NCBI RefSeq assembly: GCF_030406405.1
Contig: NZ_JAUEPL010000029.1
Coordinates: forward strand, 21,957-85,956
DNA length: 64,000 nucleotides
Direction: 5' to 3'
Source of the DNA: Streptomyces ficellus
Lineage (GTDB): Bacteria; Actinomycetota; Actinomycetes; Streptomycetales; Streptomycetaceae
This document shows positions 33,379 through 42,321 of this stretch, piece by piece. Both the position numbers and the translations under genes were made by a program. The notes under the pieces were generated by a model, which was given only the letters and a program-made list of their open reading frames with translations, made no database searches and had not been told where the DNA came from. The stretch's first letter is position 1, and every line of letters begins with the position of its first letter.

Positions 33379-34893
33379 TCATCCCGCCGTGGCCGGTTCC
33401 AGGAACCCTTCCTCCACCAGCAGCCGGATCGCCTGTGGCGTACGGTCACGCAACAGCACCGGGTCCTCACCCATCAACTGGGCGATGGCGTCCAGGATTC
33501 GTCCGGCGCTGAGCGTCCCGTCGCACACGCCCGCGAAGCCCGCCCCGACGGCGTCCACCTTGGTGGCGCGGCGCATCCCGCGGTTCTGCCGGAGCACCAC
33601 ATGCTCGGGGTCCTCCGCCCCCGGCAGCCCGACCTGCTCCTGCACCACCTCGGGCGCGAGCACGAAGTGGTCGGCCAGCAGCGCCGCGTCGTCCCGCGAC
33701 CGCAGGTAGTCCTGGCGCGCGAAGTGCGCGAGGACCGTCTCGCCGAGCGGCTGCTCAACCGGGTGCGGCCACTCCTCGATCACGATCGACGGCTCCTCGG
33801 CGCCGGACTTGCGCAGCGTGATCCAGCCGAAGCCGACCGCCTTGGTCCCGCGTGCCTCGAACTCGTCCAGCCACGCCTCGTACCGCGCCGCGTACCTCTC
33901 GGGGTCGTCGCGGTGGTCCCCGGCGTCCCGCAGCCACAACTCGGCGTACTGCGTGACGTCCTGCACCTCACGCTGCACGATCCAGGCATCGCACCCAGGC
34001 GGCACCCAGGACCGCAGCCGCTCCTGCCACTCCTCGCCCTCCACGTGCTGCCAGTTGGCGAGGAACTGCGCGAACCCCCCGTCGTTCAGCCTCGCCCCGG
34101 CCTGCCGGACGAGCGTGCGGCACAGATCGTCTCCGCCCATCCCGCCGTCCCGGTAGGTCAGCCGGGCACCGGGCGAGATGACGAAGGGCGGGTTGGACAC
34201 GATCAGGTCGAACGTCTCCGAATCCACCGGCTCGAACAGCGAACCGGCGCGCAGGTCGGCCTCCGGCGCACCGGACAGCGCGAGCGTCAGCCGGGCGAAG
34301 TCCAGTGCCCGCGGGTTCAGGTCCGTCGCCGTCACCCGGGTGGCGTGCTGTGTGGCGTGCAGCGCCTGGATGCCGGAGCCGGTGCCGAGGTCCAGTGCCG
34401 AGGCGACGGGCGTACGGACCGTGATCCCGGCGAGCGTGGTGGACGCCCCGCCCACGCCGAGAACCACGCCCTCGCCGCGGCCTCGCGCTCCGCTCGCCCC
34501 GCCCACGGCGCAGCCCAGGTCGGAGACGATGAACCAGTCCTGGCCCTCCGGCCCGCCGTACGGCCGTACGTCCACGGTGGCGCGGACCTCGCCGGCGTCC
34601 TCCCTCACCCACCCGTCGGCGAGCGCCTCTTCCAGCGGCAGGGCGGCGCGCGCCTGTTCGTACGTCACGGGCCGCTGGAGGAGGAAGAGGCGCACGAGCG
34701 TGTCGAGGGGGCCGTCCCCGCGCGTGGCGCGCAGAGCGGGCACCGTCTCGCTGCGGGCGAGCGCGGCGTACGCGGGTGCGCCGAGCAGCTCGAGCAGCCC
34801 GTCGGCGGTGAAGCCGATGGCGAGCAGGGCGTCGCGGAGGCGGGCGGCGCGATCGGGCACCGGGAGGCTGGCGGTAAGGCTGGTCGTACTCAC
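33379..34893 (-). CDS. class I SAM-dependent methyltransferase (HemK/RsmC-like)
   Basis: 504 residues. An N-terminal helical domain (about 1-130) is followed by a Rossmann methyltransferase core: SALDLGTGSGIQAL (SAM loop), ATDLNPRALDFA, LIVSNPPFV (NPPF/Y motif of N5-glutamine and N6-adenine/guanine methylases). A C-terminal winged-helix-like extension closes it. The substrate is a planar amide or base in RNA, DNA or protein; it cannot be refined by sequence alone. The start is GTG 34893 because the damage-type promoter at 34900-34922 ends 6 nt before it, so the mRNA is probably leaderless. Upstream in-frame codons have no binding site. Confidence 0.85.
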   Translation of the reverse strand: MSTTSLTASLPVPDRAARLRDALLAIGFTADGLLELLGAPAYAALARSETVPALRATRGDGPLDTLVRLFLLQRPVTYEQARAALPLEEALADGWVREDAGEVRATVDVRPYGGPEGQDWFIVSDLGCAVGGASGARGRGEGVVLGVGGASTTLAGITVRTPVASALDLGTGSGIQALHATQHATRVTATDLNPRALDFARLTLALSGAPEADLRAGSLFEPVDSETFDLIVSNPPFVISPGARLTYRDGGMGGDDLCRTLVRQAGARLNDGGFAQFLANWQHVEGEEWQERLRSWVPPGCDAWIVQREVQDVTQYAELWLRDAGDHRDDPERYAARYEAWLDEFEARGTKAVGFGWITLRKSGAEEPSIVIEEWPHPVEQPLGETVLAHFARQDYLRSRDDAALLADHFVLAPEVVQEQVGLPGAEDPEHVVLRQNRGMRRATKVDAVGAGFAGVCDGTLSAGRILDAIAQLMGEDPVLLRDRTPQAIRLLVEEGFLEPATAG

Positions 34894-34899
34894 ATGCTC

Positions 34900-34922
34900 A
34901 TTGTGGCCGCCGCCACTGACAA
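34900..34922 (-). promoter_or_regulatory. TTGTCAGTG-N8-CACAAT promoter, leaderless
   Basis: On the minus strand TTGTCAGTG (34922-34914) is followed by GCGGCGGC and CACAAT (34905-34900), then 6 nt to the GTG start. It has the same spacing and start distance as the element at 708-730, and matches the actinobacterial LexA-independent DNA-damage (PafBC-type) promoter. Confidence 0.65.
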
Positions 34923-35020
34923 TCAACGCGCGGCCCGGCCCCCTGCCGGGGACCGGGCCAAGGCTCGCAAGGAAAACGCGTACGAGTGCCTACGTGCGTT
35001 CGGGTACGGAGAAGCGGGCG

Positions 35021-35668
35021 CTAGCTCGCCGAGGCCGGCTTCGAGGCCGAAGCGGAAGCGGCGGGGGCGGAGGCGGAGGCGGCCGGTCCGGGCTTGGCGG
35101 GCGGGATGGTCGGCGACACCGACGCCTTGGCCTTCTGGCAGCCGGGCTGCTTGGCCATCGCCTGGCCGAGCTGGCCGGACTGCAGTTTGGCCAGCGCGTC
35201 CTGGTCCATCTTCTCGATCTTCTTCAGCCCGTCCGCCACGTTCTGCAGCCCATCGGCGAACTTCTGCTGGTCCCTCGGGTTGAGCGCGTCGACCTGCTTC
35301 TTCAGCGCCTCGTACGCCGCGGCCGTGGCGTTGAGCTCCTTGACCGCGTCCTGCTGGAGCTTCTCGCCGTTGTCGACGGGCGGCACCCCGGCGTCCTGCA
35401 CCGCCTTGGCGAGCGCCTTGTCGGCGTCGGCGATGTCCTGGAAGGCCTTGGAGTCGGCAGCCTGGATGTCCGCGGGCTTGCCGTCCGCCGCCGTCGAGAT
35501 GATGGTCTGCTGGGCGTTGGCCCTCTTCTGGATCTGCGGCTGCGCCTGGTCGCAGACCTTCTTGGCCCAGGCGTCCACCTTGTTTTCACCGTCGTCTTCG
35601 CTGCAGCCCGACAGTGCGAGCACCAGTACCGCACCGCCGGACAGTGCGGCCGCAAGCTTCTTGTTCAC
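35021..35668 (-). CDS. small helical lipoprotein
   Basis: 215 residues. Lipoprotein signal KKLAAALSGGAVLVLALSGC (Cys about residue 21), then a long helical region with regular charges (NGEKLQQDAVKELNATAAAYEAL, RDQQKFADGLQNVADGLKKI) and an Ala/Ser-rich tail (PAASASAPAASASASK). Two further Cys (KKVCDQAQ and QPGCQKAK) could pair. GTG 35668 has GGAAGGGA nearby. The fold suggests a small helical bundle anchored to the outer face of the membrane. It is conserved beside the pyrophosphatase gene in streptomycetes, with function unknown. Confidence 0.82.
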   Translation of the reverse strand: MNKKLAAALSGGAVLVLALSGCSEDDGENKVDAWAKKVCDQAQPQIQKRANAQQTIISTAADGKPADIQAADSKAFQDIADADKALAKAVQDAGVPPVDNGEKLQQDAVKELNATAAAYEALKKQVDALNPRDQQKFADGLQNVADGLKKIEKMDQDALAKLQSGQLGQAMAKQPGCQKAKASVSPTIPPAKPGPAASASAPAASASASKPASAS

Positions 35669-35855
35669 CGGATTGGTCCCTTCCGAGGCTCTCGGCCCCG
35701 GAACATACACGCCAAGTGGGCGACATTCGCGTGTCGGGTGACCGTTCCGTACGCTTTTACAACCATTTGCACCAAGGGAGATAAGCCTCACGACCCTCGG
35801 CTCGACGGGCGGACGGAGCGTCTATGCGTCCGTCCGCCCGTCACCCGATCGGGTG

Positions 35856-38246
35856 TTACAAGGCGGTCGCCTTGCTGGCGACCCGCCCGGCCGAGCTGTC
35901 CTCGTCGTCCCCCATGTCGACGGAACGCCGCTTGGACGCGTACACCGCTCCGACGATGATGACGATCGCGACAGCCGCCACCACAGCCCGTACGCCCGCG
36001 CTGGCGTCGCCGCCGTAGCTGAACTGCACGACCGCGGGCGCGATGAGCAGCGAGACCAGGTTCATCACCTTCAGCAGCGGGTTGATGGCCGGTCCCGCCG
36101 TGTCCTTGAAGGGGTCGCCGACCGTGTCGCCGATGACCGTCGCGGCATGCGCCTCGCTTCCCTTGCCGCCGTGGTGGCCGTCCTCGACCAGCTTCTTGGC
36201 GTTGTCCCAGGCACCTCCGGAGTTGGCGAGGAAGACGGCCATCAAGGTGCCGGTGCCGATGGCTCCGGCGAGGTACGAGCCGAGGGCGCCGACGCCCAGG
36301 GAGAAGCCGACGGCGATCGGGGCCATGACCGCGAGCAGGCCGGGGGTGGCCAGCTCGCGCAGCGCGTCCTTCGTACAGATGTCGACGACGCGCCCGTACT
36401 CCGGCTTCTCGCTGTAATCCATGATCCCGGGGTGCTCGCGGAACTGCCGGCGCACCTCGTAGACCACCGATCCGGCCGACCGCGACACCGCGTTGATGGC
36501 CAGCCCGGAGAAGAGGAACACCACCGCGGCACCGAGGATCAGCCCGACGAGGTTGTTGGGCTGCGAGATGTCCATGGTCAGGTTCATCTCGGAGGCCCTG
36601 GCCCCCACCTCGCGTACGGCCGTGGCGATCGCGTCCCGGTAGGAACCGAAGAGCGCGGCCGCCGCCAGGACCGCCGTGGCGATGGCGATGCCCTTGGTGA
36701 TGGCCTTGGTGGTGTTGCCGACCGCGTCGAGGTCGGTGAGCACCTGGGCGCCGGCGCCCTGGACGTCGCCGGACATCTCGGCGATGCCCTGCGCGTTGTC
36801 GGAGACCGGTCCGAAGGTGTCCATCGCGACGATGACGCCGACGGTGGTGAGCAGGCCGGTGCCGGCCAGCGCCACCGCGAACAGCGCCAGCATGATCGAC
36901 GTACCGCCGAGCAGGAACGCCCCGTACACCGACAGCCCGATGAGCAGGGCCGTGTAGACGGCGGACTCCAGGCCGACGGAGATGCCCGCGAGGACGACCG
37001 TGGCGGGGCCGGTCAGGGAGGACTTCCCGATGTCCCTGACCGGGCGGCGGCTGGTCTCGGTGAAGTAGCCGGTCAGTTGCTGGATCAGCGCGGCCAGCAC
37101 GATGCCGATGGCGACGGCCACCAGCGCGAGGACGCGCGGGTCGCCGCCGTGCGTCGTGATGGCGGACTCGGTGACGCCTTCGAGTTCGGCGTACGAGGAC
37201 GGCAGGTAGATGAAGACCGCGGCCGCCACGAGGGCGAGCGAGATCACCGCGGAGATGAAGAACCCGCGGTTGATCGCGCTCATCCCACTGCGGTCGGCGC
37301 GCCGCGGGGCGACCGCGAAGATGCCGATCATCGCGGTGACCACGCCGATCGCCGGAACGATCAGTGGGAAGGCCAGTCCGTAGTCGCCGAACGCCGCCTT
37401 ACCGAGGATGAGCGCCGCGACCAGCGTCACGGCGTACGACTCGAAGAGGTCGGCGGCCATGCCCGCGCAGTCGCCGACGTTGTCCCCGACGTTGTCGGCG
37501 ATGGTGGCGGCGTTGCGCGGGTCGTCCTCGGGGATGCCCTGCTCCACCTTGCCGACGAGGTCGGCGCCGACGTCGGCGGCCTTGGTGAAGATGCCGCCGC
37601 CGACACGCATGAACATCGCGATGAGCGCGGCACCGAGACCGAAGCCCTCGAGCACCTTGGGGGCGTCGGCGGCATAGACCAGGACCACGCAGGAGGCACC
37701 GAGCAGGCCGAGGCCCACCGTGAACATGCCGACCACGCCGCCCGTACGAAAAGCGATCTTCATGGCCTTGTGCGACACGGCCGTCAGATCCTTTTGCGGC
37801 TCTCCGGGCGCCGGAGTGGCCTCACGCGCGGCCGCCGCCACGCGCACATTGGCGCGGACGGCCAGACGCATGCCGATGTATCCGGTGGCCGCCGAGAAAA
37901 GCGCCCCCACCAGGAAGAACAGTGATCGTCCCGCACGCTGTGACCAGTCGTCCGCGGGCAGCAGCATGAGCAGGAAGAACACGACGACCGCGAAGATGCC
38001 GAGGGTCCGCAGCTGACGGGCCAGATAGGCATTCGCGCCTTCTTGTACGGCCGCCGCGATTTTCTTCATGGCGGCGGTGCCCTCACCGGCCGCCAGTACC
38101 TGGCGTACGAGCAGTTGGGCGACGACCAGGGCGGCCAGCGCCACAGCCGCGATGACGACGACGATGATCCGGTTGTCGTCGGTGAGGACCGCGGCCGCGA
38201 GAGAAGTGGGGTGGTCGGACAGGTGTGGTGTGAAGAGCCCCGCCAT
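35856..38246 (-). CDS. hppA: K+-independent H+-translocating pyrophosphatase
   Basis: 796 residues, 16 predicted TM helices. The M-PPase signature DNVGDNVGDCAGMAADLFE and the substrate loop EQGIPEDDPRNAATIADN are intact, as is the distal MDTFGPVSDNAQGIAEM. In the ion-specificity segment it reads GNTTKAITKG: Lys where K+-dependent enzymes have Ala, and Thr three residues on. That is the hallmark of K+-independent, H+-pumping members such as the well-studied S. coelicolor enzyme. It couples PPi hydrolysis to proton export, saving energy released by biosynthesis. Confidence 0.96.
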   Translation of the reverse strand: MAGLFTPHLSDHPTSLAAAVLTDDNRIIVVVIAAVALAALVVAQLLVRQVLAAGEGTAAMKKIAAAVQEGANAYLARQLRTLGIFAVVVFFLLMLLPADDWSQRAGRSLFFLVGALFSAATGYIGMRLAVRANVRVAAAAREATPAPGEPQKDLTAVSHKAMKIAFRTGGVVGMFTVGLGLLGASCVVLVYAADAPKVLEGFGLGAALIAMFMRVGGGIFTKAADVGADLVGKVEQGIPEDDPRNAATIADNVGDNVGDCAGMAADLFESYAVTLVAALILGKAAFGDYGLAFPLIVPAIGVVTAMIGIFAVAPRRADRSGMSAINRGFFISAVISLALVAAAVFIYLPSSYAELEGVTESAITTHGGDPRVLALVAVAIGIVLAALIQQLTGYFTETSRRPVRDIGKSSLTGPATVVLAGISVGLESAVYTALLIGLSVYGAFLLGGTSIMLALFAVALAGTGLLTTVGVIVAMDTFGPVSDNAQGIAEMSGDVQGAGAQVLTDLDAVGNTTKAITKGIAIATAVLAAAALFGSYRDAIATAVREVGARASEMNLTMDISQPNNLVGLILGAAVVFLFSGLAINAVSRSAGSVVYEVRRQFREHPGIMDYSEKPEYGRVVDICTKDALRELATPGLLAVMAPIAVGFSLGVGALGSYLAGAIGTGTLMAVFLANSGGAWDNAKKLVEDGHHGGKGSEAHAATVIGDTVGDPFKDTAGPAINPLLKVMNLVSLLIAPAVVQFSYGGDASAGVRAVVAAVAIVIIVGAVYASKRRSVDMGDDEDSSAGRVASKATAL

Positions 38247-38433
38247 TCGTCCTCCTTGACGTCAGAAGAGCTCAAGATGTGGACGGATTGTAGGGAGCAG
38301 AACCCGATCAAAACAGAGCGCCGTAGAACAGAATTGACCTTTGCTCGCCACTAGGCAAATGTTCGACGCAAGGAATCCACTCGAAAGTAGTAATGACCTA
38401 GAACCGTTGACACTTGGCGACGATCTAGGAAAA

Positions 38434-38464
38434 GCAAAAAGGCCCTGCTCAGCAGGGCCTTTTC
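38434..38464 (-). terminator. terminator of the bldG-apgA operon
   Basis: AAAAAGGCCCTG (38436-38447) pairs with CAGGGCCTTTT (38453-38463), loop CTCAG. Symmetrical A and T tracts let it work both ways. It lies 17 nt past the anti-sigma gene's stop codon on the minus strand. Confidence 0.88.
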
Positions 38465-38480
38465 ATTCGCGGGACGGCGG

Positions 38481-38939
38481 TCAGGAGACTACCGCGGCCG
38501 GGTTCGTCGGCCAGGTCATTCGGATGACGCCGCCCGCCTTGCCGGCGGACACCTCGACGTCATCGACGAGCCCGGTGATGACCGCCAGGCCCATCTCGTC
38601 CTCGCCCTCCGCGTCGTCGAACTCCTCCGCGGGCGCCGAGCTGCGCTTGCCGGGCACCCCGGCGGCGTCGGCCGCGGCCACGCCCGCGCCCGGCACCTCG
38701 TCACCGACCTCGATCGAGAACGTCTTCTCCTCCTCGTTCAGCACGACCCGGACCGGAGAAGTGACGTTATTGCTGCGGTGCAGCCCGACGGCGCGGGAGC
38801 ACGCCTCACCGACGGCGAGCCTGACCTCGTCCAGCACGGCTTCGTCGACCCCGGCCCGGCGCGCCACGGCGGCCGCCACCAGACGGGCGGTCCTGACGTG
38901 CTCGGGCTGGGCGCTGAAGCGGAGTTCAACGGTGGCCAT
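38481..38939 (-). CDS. apgA: anti-sigma factor, HATPase_c type (ApgA-like, BldG partner)
   Basis: 152 residues of the RsbW/SpoIIAB kinase-like family: EVRLAVGEACSRAVGLH (N-box position; the family's E..N is replaced by E..R/A) and the G-box EDEMGLAVITGLVDDVEV. A Ser/Pro/Ala insertion (about 103-118) sits between. The canonical ATP-box Asn is not obvious, so kinase activity is doubtful. Downstream of bldG in streptomycetes lies such an anti-sigma gene, which binds BldG. ATG 38939 is far (472 bp) from bldG. It shares the terminator at 38434. Confidence 0.88.
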   Translation of the reverse strand: MATVELRFSAQPEHVRTARLVAAAVARRAGVDEAVLDEVRLAVGEACSRAVGLHRSNNVTSPVRVVLNEEEKTFSIEVGDEVPGAGVAAADAAGVPGKRSSAPAEEFDDAEGEDEMGLAVITGLVDDVEVSAGKAGGVIRMTWPTNPAAVVS

Positions 38940-39411
38940 GCGGTCCCCCTCGGTCCCTACGAGCGTGCGTCCCAGAGGGCCGGGCTCGACGCCCGGCACC
39001 CTGCCTTCCTCCCGGAGCCTCCGGCGGCCCGGCCGAAGCGCCGCCGAAAGCCCGGCCCGAACCTCCGGCCGTGAGCCCCAGCCGGAACCCCGGCCATGAG
39101 GCCCAGCCATGAGGCCCGGCCCTGTGGCCCTCGGCCATGAGGCCCGACCTGCGGCCCGACCTGCGGCCCGGCCTGTGGCGCGGCCGAAGCGCCAACCGGT
39201 GCCGACCGGCGCTGACCGGCACCGACGGTGCGCCGACTGCGGCATCGGTCGAGGCGCCGGCCGGGGCCGGTTTCCTCGCCACGATCCGCGATCGGCACGG
39301 CCCGACGCGCCCGGGCCTCCGTCCGGCACGCGGCCCGGACCTCGGTACAGCGCCGGACCGGCCGGAACTCGGCGCGACCGGCCTTGTCTCCGGCCCGGCC
39401 GACCGGCCTTC
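38940..39411 (-). other. 472-bp spacer between bldG and apgA, repeat-rich
   Basis: No gene. The minus frame is open only because the DNA is almost free of A/T. It is dominated by degenerate GGCC-containing repeats (39094-39169 detailed separately) and by reiterated CCGGCC/CGGCCGG runs to about 39400, all of which could fold in the bicistronic transcript. Confidence 0.6.
39094..39169 (-). repeat. short tandem repeats inside the bldG operon
   Basis: Three exact copies of CCATGAGGCCC (39094-39104, 39107-39117, 39135-39145), then two perfect back-to-back copies of GACCTGCGGCCC (39146-39169) and a degenerate CGGCCTGTGGCG. Each unit contains GGCCC and can pair with neighbouring GGGCC on the transcript. 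Confidence 0.8.
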
Positions 39412-39765
39412 TCAGTCGGTCGCCGCGACGGCTTCCTCCACGGTGGTGTGGATCGGGAACACCTTGGTGAGACCGGTGATCCGGAAGATCTTGAGAATGC
39501 GCTCCTGGTTGCAGACCAGGCGCAGCGAGCCCTCATGCGCGCGGACGCGCTTGAGGCCGCCCACGAGCACGCCGAGGCCGGTCGAGTCGAGGAAGTCCAC
39601 GCCCTCCATGTCGACAACCAGGTGGTAGCTGCCGTCATTCACCAACTCGACCAACTGCTCGCGCAGCTTGGGCGCGGTATACACATCAATCTCGCCACCG
39701 ACCTCGACGACCGTACGGTCGCCGGCGGGGCCGGACACATTGCGAGTCGACAGGGACAGGTCCAC
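39412..39765 (-). CDS. bldG: anti-sigma factor antagonist BldG
   Basis: 117-residue STAS-domain protein nearly identical to S. coelicolor BldG: VVEVGGEIDVYTAPKLREQL, HLVVDMEGVDFLDSTGLGVL with the phosphorylatable Ser in DSTGLG, and the KVFPIHTTVEEAVAATD end. BldG controls aerial mycelium formation and antibiotic production by releasing sigma factors from anti-sigma proteins when unphosphorylated. Relative to S. coelicolor BldG as I recall it, there are four extra residues near position 9-14 (STRNVSGPAGDR). The start is GTG 39765 with GGAGG 6 nt upstream. It is divergent from the helicase gene (78-nt gap). Confidence 0.97.
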   Translation of the reverse strand: MDLSLSTRNVSGPAGDRTVVEVGGEIDVYTAPKLREQLVELVNDGSYHLVVDMEGVDFLDSTGLGVLVGGLKRVRAHEGSLRLVCNQERILKIFRITGLTKVFPIHTTVEEAVAATD

Positions 39766-39843
39766 GGATCCTCCAGCACCTTGCTATCGAGCGGTCGCCC
39801 CTCCGATCTCCGGACGGAGCCTGGGGACGGATCGCCAGCCGCG

Positions 39844-42321
39844 ATGGCATTCAATCACTTACCAGCAGCCATGCACGACGCCTTGGGAGCATTGTCCGTC
39901 ATGCCGGTGACACACTCGGTGCCGATGGCCATGAATCACCGCCCCAGTCGACCTCCCGAGAGCGGGGACACCCGCCCCTCCCCCGGTACGGTCCTTGACC
40001 GGCTCGCCGCGGGGGCGAACCGGGCTGCGCGCATCACTCATACGGAGCACCTGCCCCCCAGACCGGGTAGGCATGCCGTCTGGCCGGATCGCATCCGCCC
40101 AGAAGTGATCAACGCCATCCGTACGGCGGGTATCGAGCACCCGTGGGCCCACCAGGCGGCCGCCGCGGAGCACGCCCTGGACCGCGAATCGGTCGTCATC
40201 GCCACCGGCACCGCGTCCGGCAAGTCCCTCGCCTATCTGGCCCCCGTCCTGTCCACGCTGCTCGACGGCTCCGAGGCGGCCAACGGCCGGGGCGCCACCG
40301 CCCTGTACCTCGCCCCGACCAAGGCCCTCGCCGCCGACCAGCTGCGGTCCGTGAAGGGGCTCGCCGCTCCGCTGGGCAACCGGATCCGGCCCGCGGCGTA
40401 CGACGGCGACACGCCCGTCGAGGAACGCGAGTGGGTCCGCCAGTACGCCACTTACGTACTGACCAACCCCGACATGCTCCACCGGGGCATACTCCCCTCC
40501 CACCCCCGCTGGTCCTCCTTCCTGCGCGCCCTGCGCTATGTCGTCATCGACGAGTGCCACACCTACCGCGGGGTGTTCGGGGCCCACGTCGCCCAGGTGC
40601 TGCGGCGGCTGCGCCGCGTGTGCGCCCGCTACGGCGCGTCCCCCGTCTTCCTCCTCGCCTCCGCCACCGCCGCCCAGCCGGCCCTGGCCGCCGGACGCCT
40701 GACCGGCCTGCCCGTCACCGAGGTCGCCGACGACGCCTCCCCGCGCGGCGAGCTGGTCTTCGCCCTGTGGGAGCCGCCGCTCACCGAGCTGCAGGGCGAG
40801 CAGGGCGCCCCGGTGCGCCGTACCGCCACCGCCGAGACCGCCGATCTCCTCACGGACCTGACCTTGCAGGGGGTCCGCTCGGTCGCCTTCGTACGCTCCC
40901 GGCGCGGGGCCGAGCTGATCTCGGTCATCGCCAAGGAGCGTCTGGCGGAGGTGGACCGCTCCCTGCCCAAGCGGGTCGCCGCCTACCGGGGCGGCTACCT
41001 GCCCGAGGAGCGGCGGGGCCTGGAGCGGGCCCTGCACTCCGGGGAGCTGCTCGGGCTCGCCGCGACGACCGCCCTGGAGCTGGGCATCGACGTCTCCGGC
41101 CTGGACGCCGTCCTGATCGCCGGCTACCCGGGCACCCGCGCCTCCCTGTGGCAGCAGGCGGGCCGCGCCGGACGCTCCGGGCATGGGGCACTCGCGGTCC
41201 TGGTGGCCCGCGACGATCCGCTGGACACGTTCCTCGTCCACCATCCCGAGGCGCTGTTCCGCCAGCCGGTCGAATCGACCGTCCTGGACCCGGACAATCC
41301 GTACGTCCTCGCCCCCCATCTGTGCGCGGCCACCGCGGAGATGCCGCTCACGGAGTCCGACCTAGGCCTGTTCGGTCCGGCCGTTTCCGAGCTGCTGCCC
41401 CAGCTGGAGTCGGCGGGCCTGCTGCGCCGGCGGGCCTCCGGCTGGTACTGGACCCGCCGTGAACGCGCCGCCGATCTCACCGACATCCGCGGCGAGGGCG
41501 GCAGCCCCGTCCAGATCGTCGAGGCGGGGACGGGCCGCCTGCTCGGCACCGTGGACGAGTCGGCCTCCCACGCCGCCGTTCACGAAGGCGCCGTCCACCT
41601 CCACATGGGCCGCACCTATCTGGTCAAGGAGCTGGACCTGAAGGACTCGGTCGCCCTCGTCGAGGAGGCCAATCCCCCGTACTCCACCACCGCCCGCGAC
41701 ACCACCACCATCTCCGTACTCGAAACCGACACCGAGATCCCCTGGGGCGACGGGCGCCTGTGCTACGGCTCCGTCGAGGTCACCAATCAGGTCGTCTCCT
41801 TCCTCCGTCGCCGTCTGATCACCGGGGAGGTGCTGGGCGAGACCAAGCTCGACCTGCCGCCGCGCACCCTGCGCACCCGCGCCGTGTGGTGGACCGTCAC
41901 GGAGGACCAGCTGGACGCCGCCCGGGTGAACCCCGAACAACTGGGCGGCGCCCTGCATGCCGCCGAGCACGCCTCCATCGGGCTACTGCCGCTCTTCGCC
42001 ACCTGCGACCGCTGGGACATCGGCGGGGTGTCCATCCCGCTCCACCCGGACACCCTGCTCCCGACGGTCTTCGTGTACGACGGGCACCCGGGCGGTGCCG
42101 GATTCGCCGAGCGTGCCTTCCGCACCGCCCGCGAGTGGCTCACCGCGACGCGCGACGCCATCGCGTCCTGCGACTGCGAGGCGGGGTGCCCCTCCTGCAT
42201 CCAGTCCCCCAAGTGCGGCAACGGCAACGACCCGCTGCACAAGCGGGGCGCCGTCCGCCTCCTCACGGAACTGCTGAGGGGAGCCCCGGAAGCGCCCGAG
42301 GAGGCCCCGCCCGCGCCCTGA
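39844..42321 (+). CDS. DEAD/DEAH-box helicase, MrfA/YprA family, TTA-containing
   Basis: 825 residues, superfamily 2. Motif I GTASGKSLAYL, motif II DECH (VIDECHTYRGVFG), SAT-type ASATAAQP, ALELGIDVSGLDAVL, QQAGRAGRSG. At the C-terminus is the DUF1998/MZB zinc site CDCEAGCPSCIQSPKCGNG with four Cys, typical of MrfA, a DNA-repair helicase. The mycobacterial relative heads the same helicase/secretion neighbourhood. ATG 39844 gives the start MAFNHLPAAM with TTA for Leu6, so translation depends on the bldA tRNA. The 3' end overlaps the opposing TadE-like gene by 59 nt. Confidence 0.94.
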   Translation: MAFNHLPAAMHDALGALSVMPVTHSVPMAMNHRPSRPPESGDTRPSPGTVLDRLAAGANRAARITHTEHLPPRPGRHAVWPDRIRPEVINAIRTAGIEHPWAHQAAAAEHALDRESVVIATGTASGKSLAYLAPVLSTLLDGSEAANGRGATALYLAPTKALAADQLRSVKGLAAPLGNRIRPAAYDGDTPVEEREWVRQYATYVLTNPDMLHRGILPSHPRWSSFLRALRYVVIDECHTYRGVFGAHVAQVLRRLRRVCARYGASPVFLLASATAAQPALAAGRLTGLPVTEVADDASPRGELVFALWEPPLTELQGEQGAPVRRTATAETADLLTDLTLQGVRSVAFVRSRRGAELISVIAKERLAEVDRSLPKRVAAYRGGYLPEERRGLERALHSGELLGLAATTALELGIDVSGLDAVLIAGYPGTRASLWQQAGRAGRSGHGALAVLVARDDPLDTFLVHHPEALFRQPVESTVLDPDNPYVLAPHLCAATAEMPLTESDLGLFGPAVSELLPQLESAGLLRRRASGWYWTRRERAADLTDIRGEGGSPVQIVEAGTGRLLGTVDESASHAAVHEGAVHLHMGRTYLVKELDLKDSVALVEEANPPYSTTARDTTTISVLETDTEIPWGDGRLCYGSVEVTNQVVSFLRRRLITGEVLGETKLDLPPRTLRTRAVWWTVTEDQLDAARVNPEQLGGALHAAEHASIGLLPLFATCDRWDIGGVSIPLHPDTLLPTVFVYDGHPGGAGFAERAFRTAREWLTATRDAIASCDCEAGCPSCIQSPKCGNGNDPLHKRGAVRLLTELLRGAPEAPEEAPPAP

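Noticed and set aside
39109..39843. N-terminal extension of the helicase frame
   Set aside because: The open frame crosses bldG antisense and the repeat spacer; homologues start at MAFNHLPA, so ATG 39844 is used.
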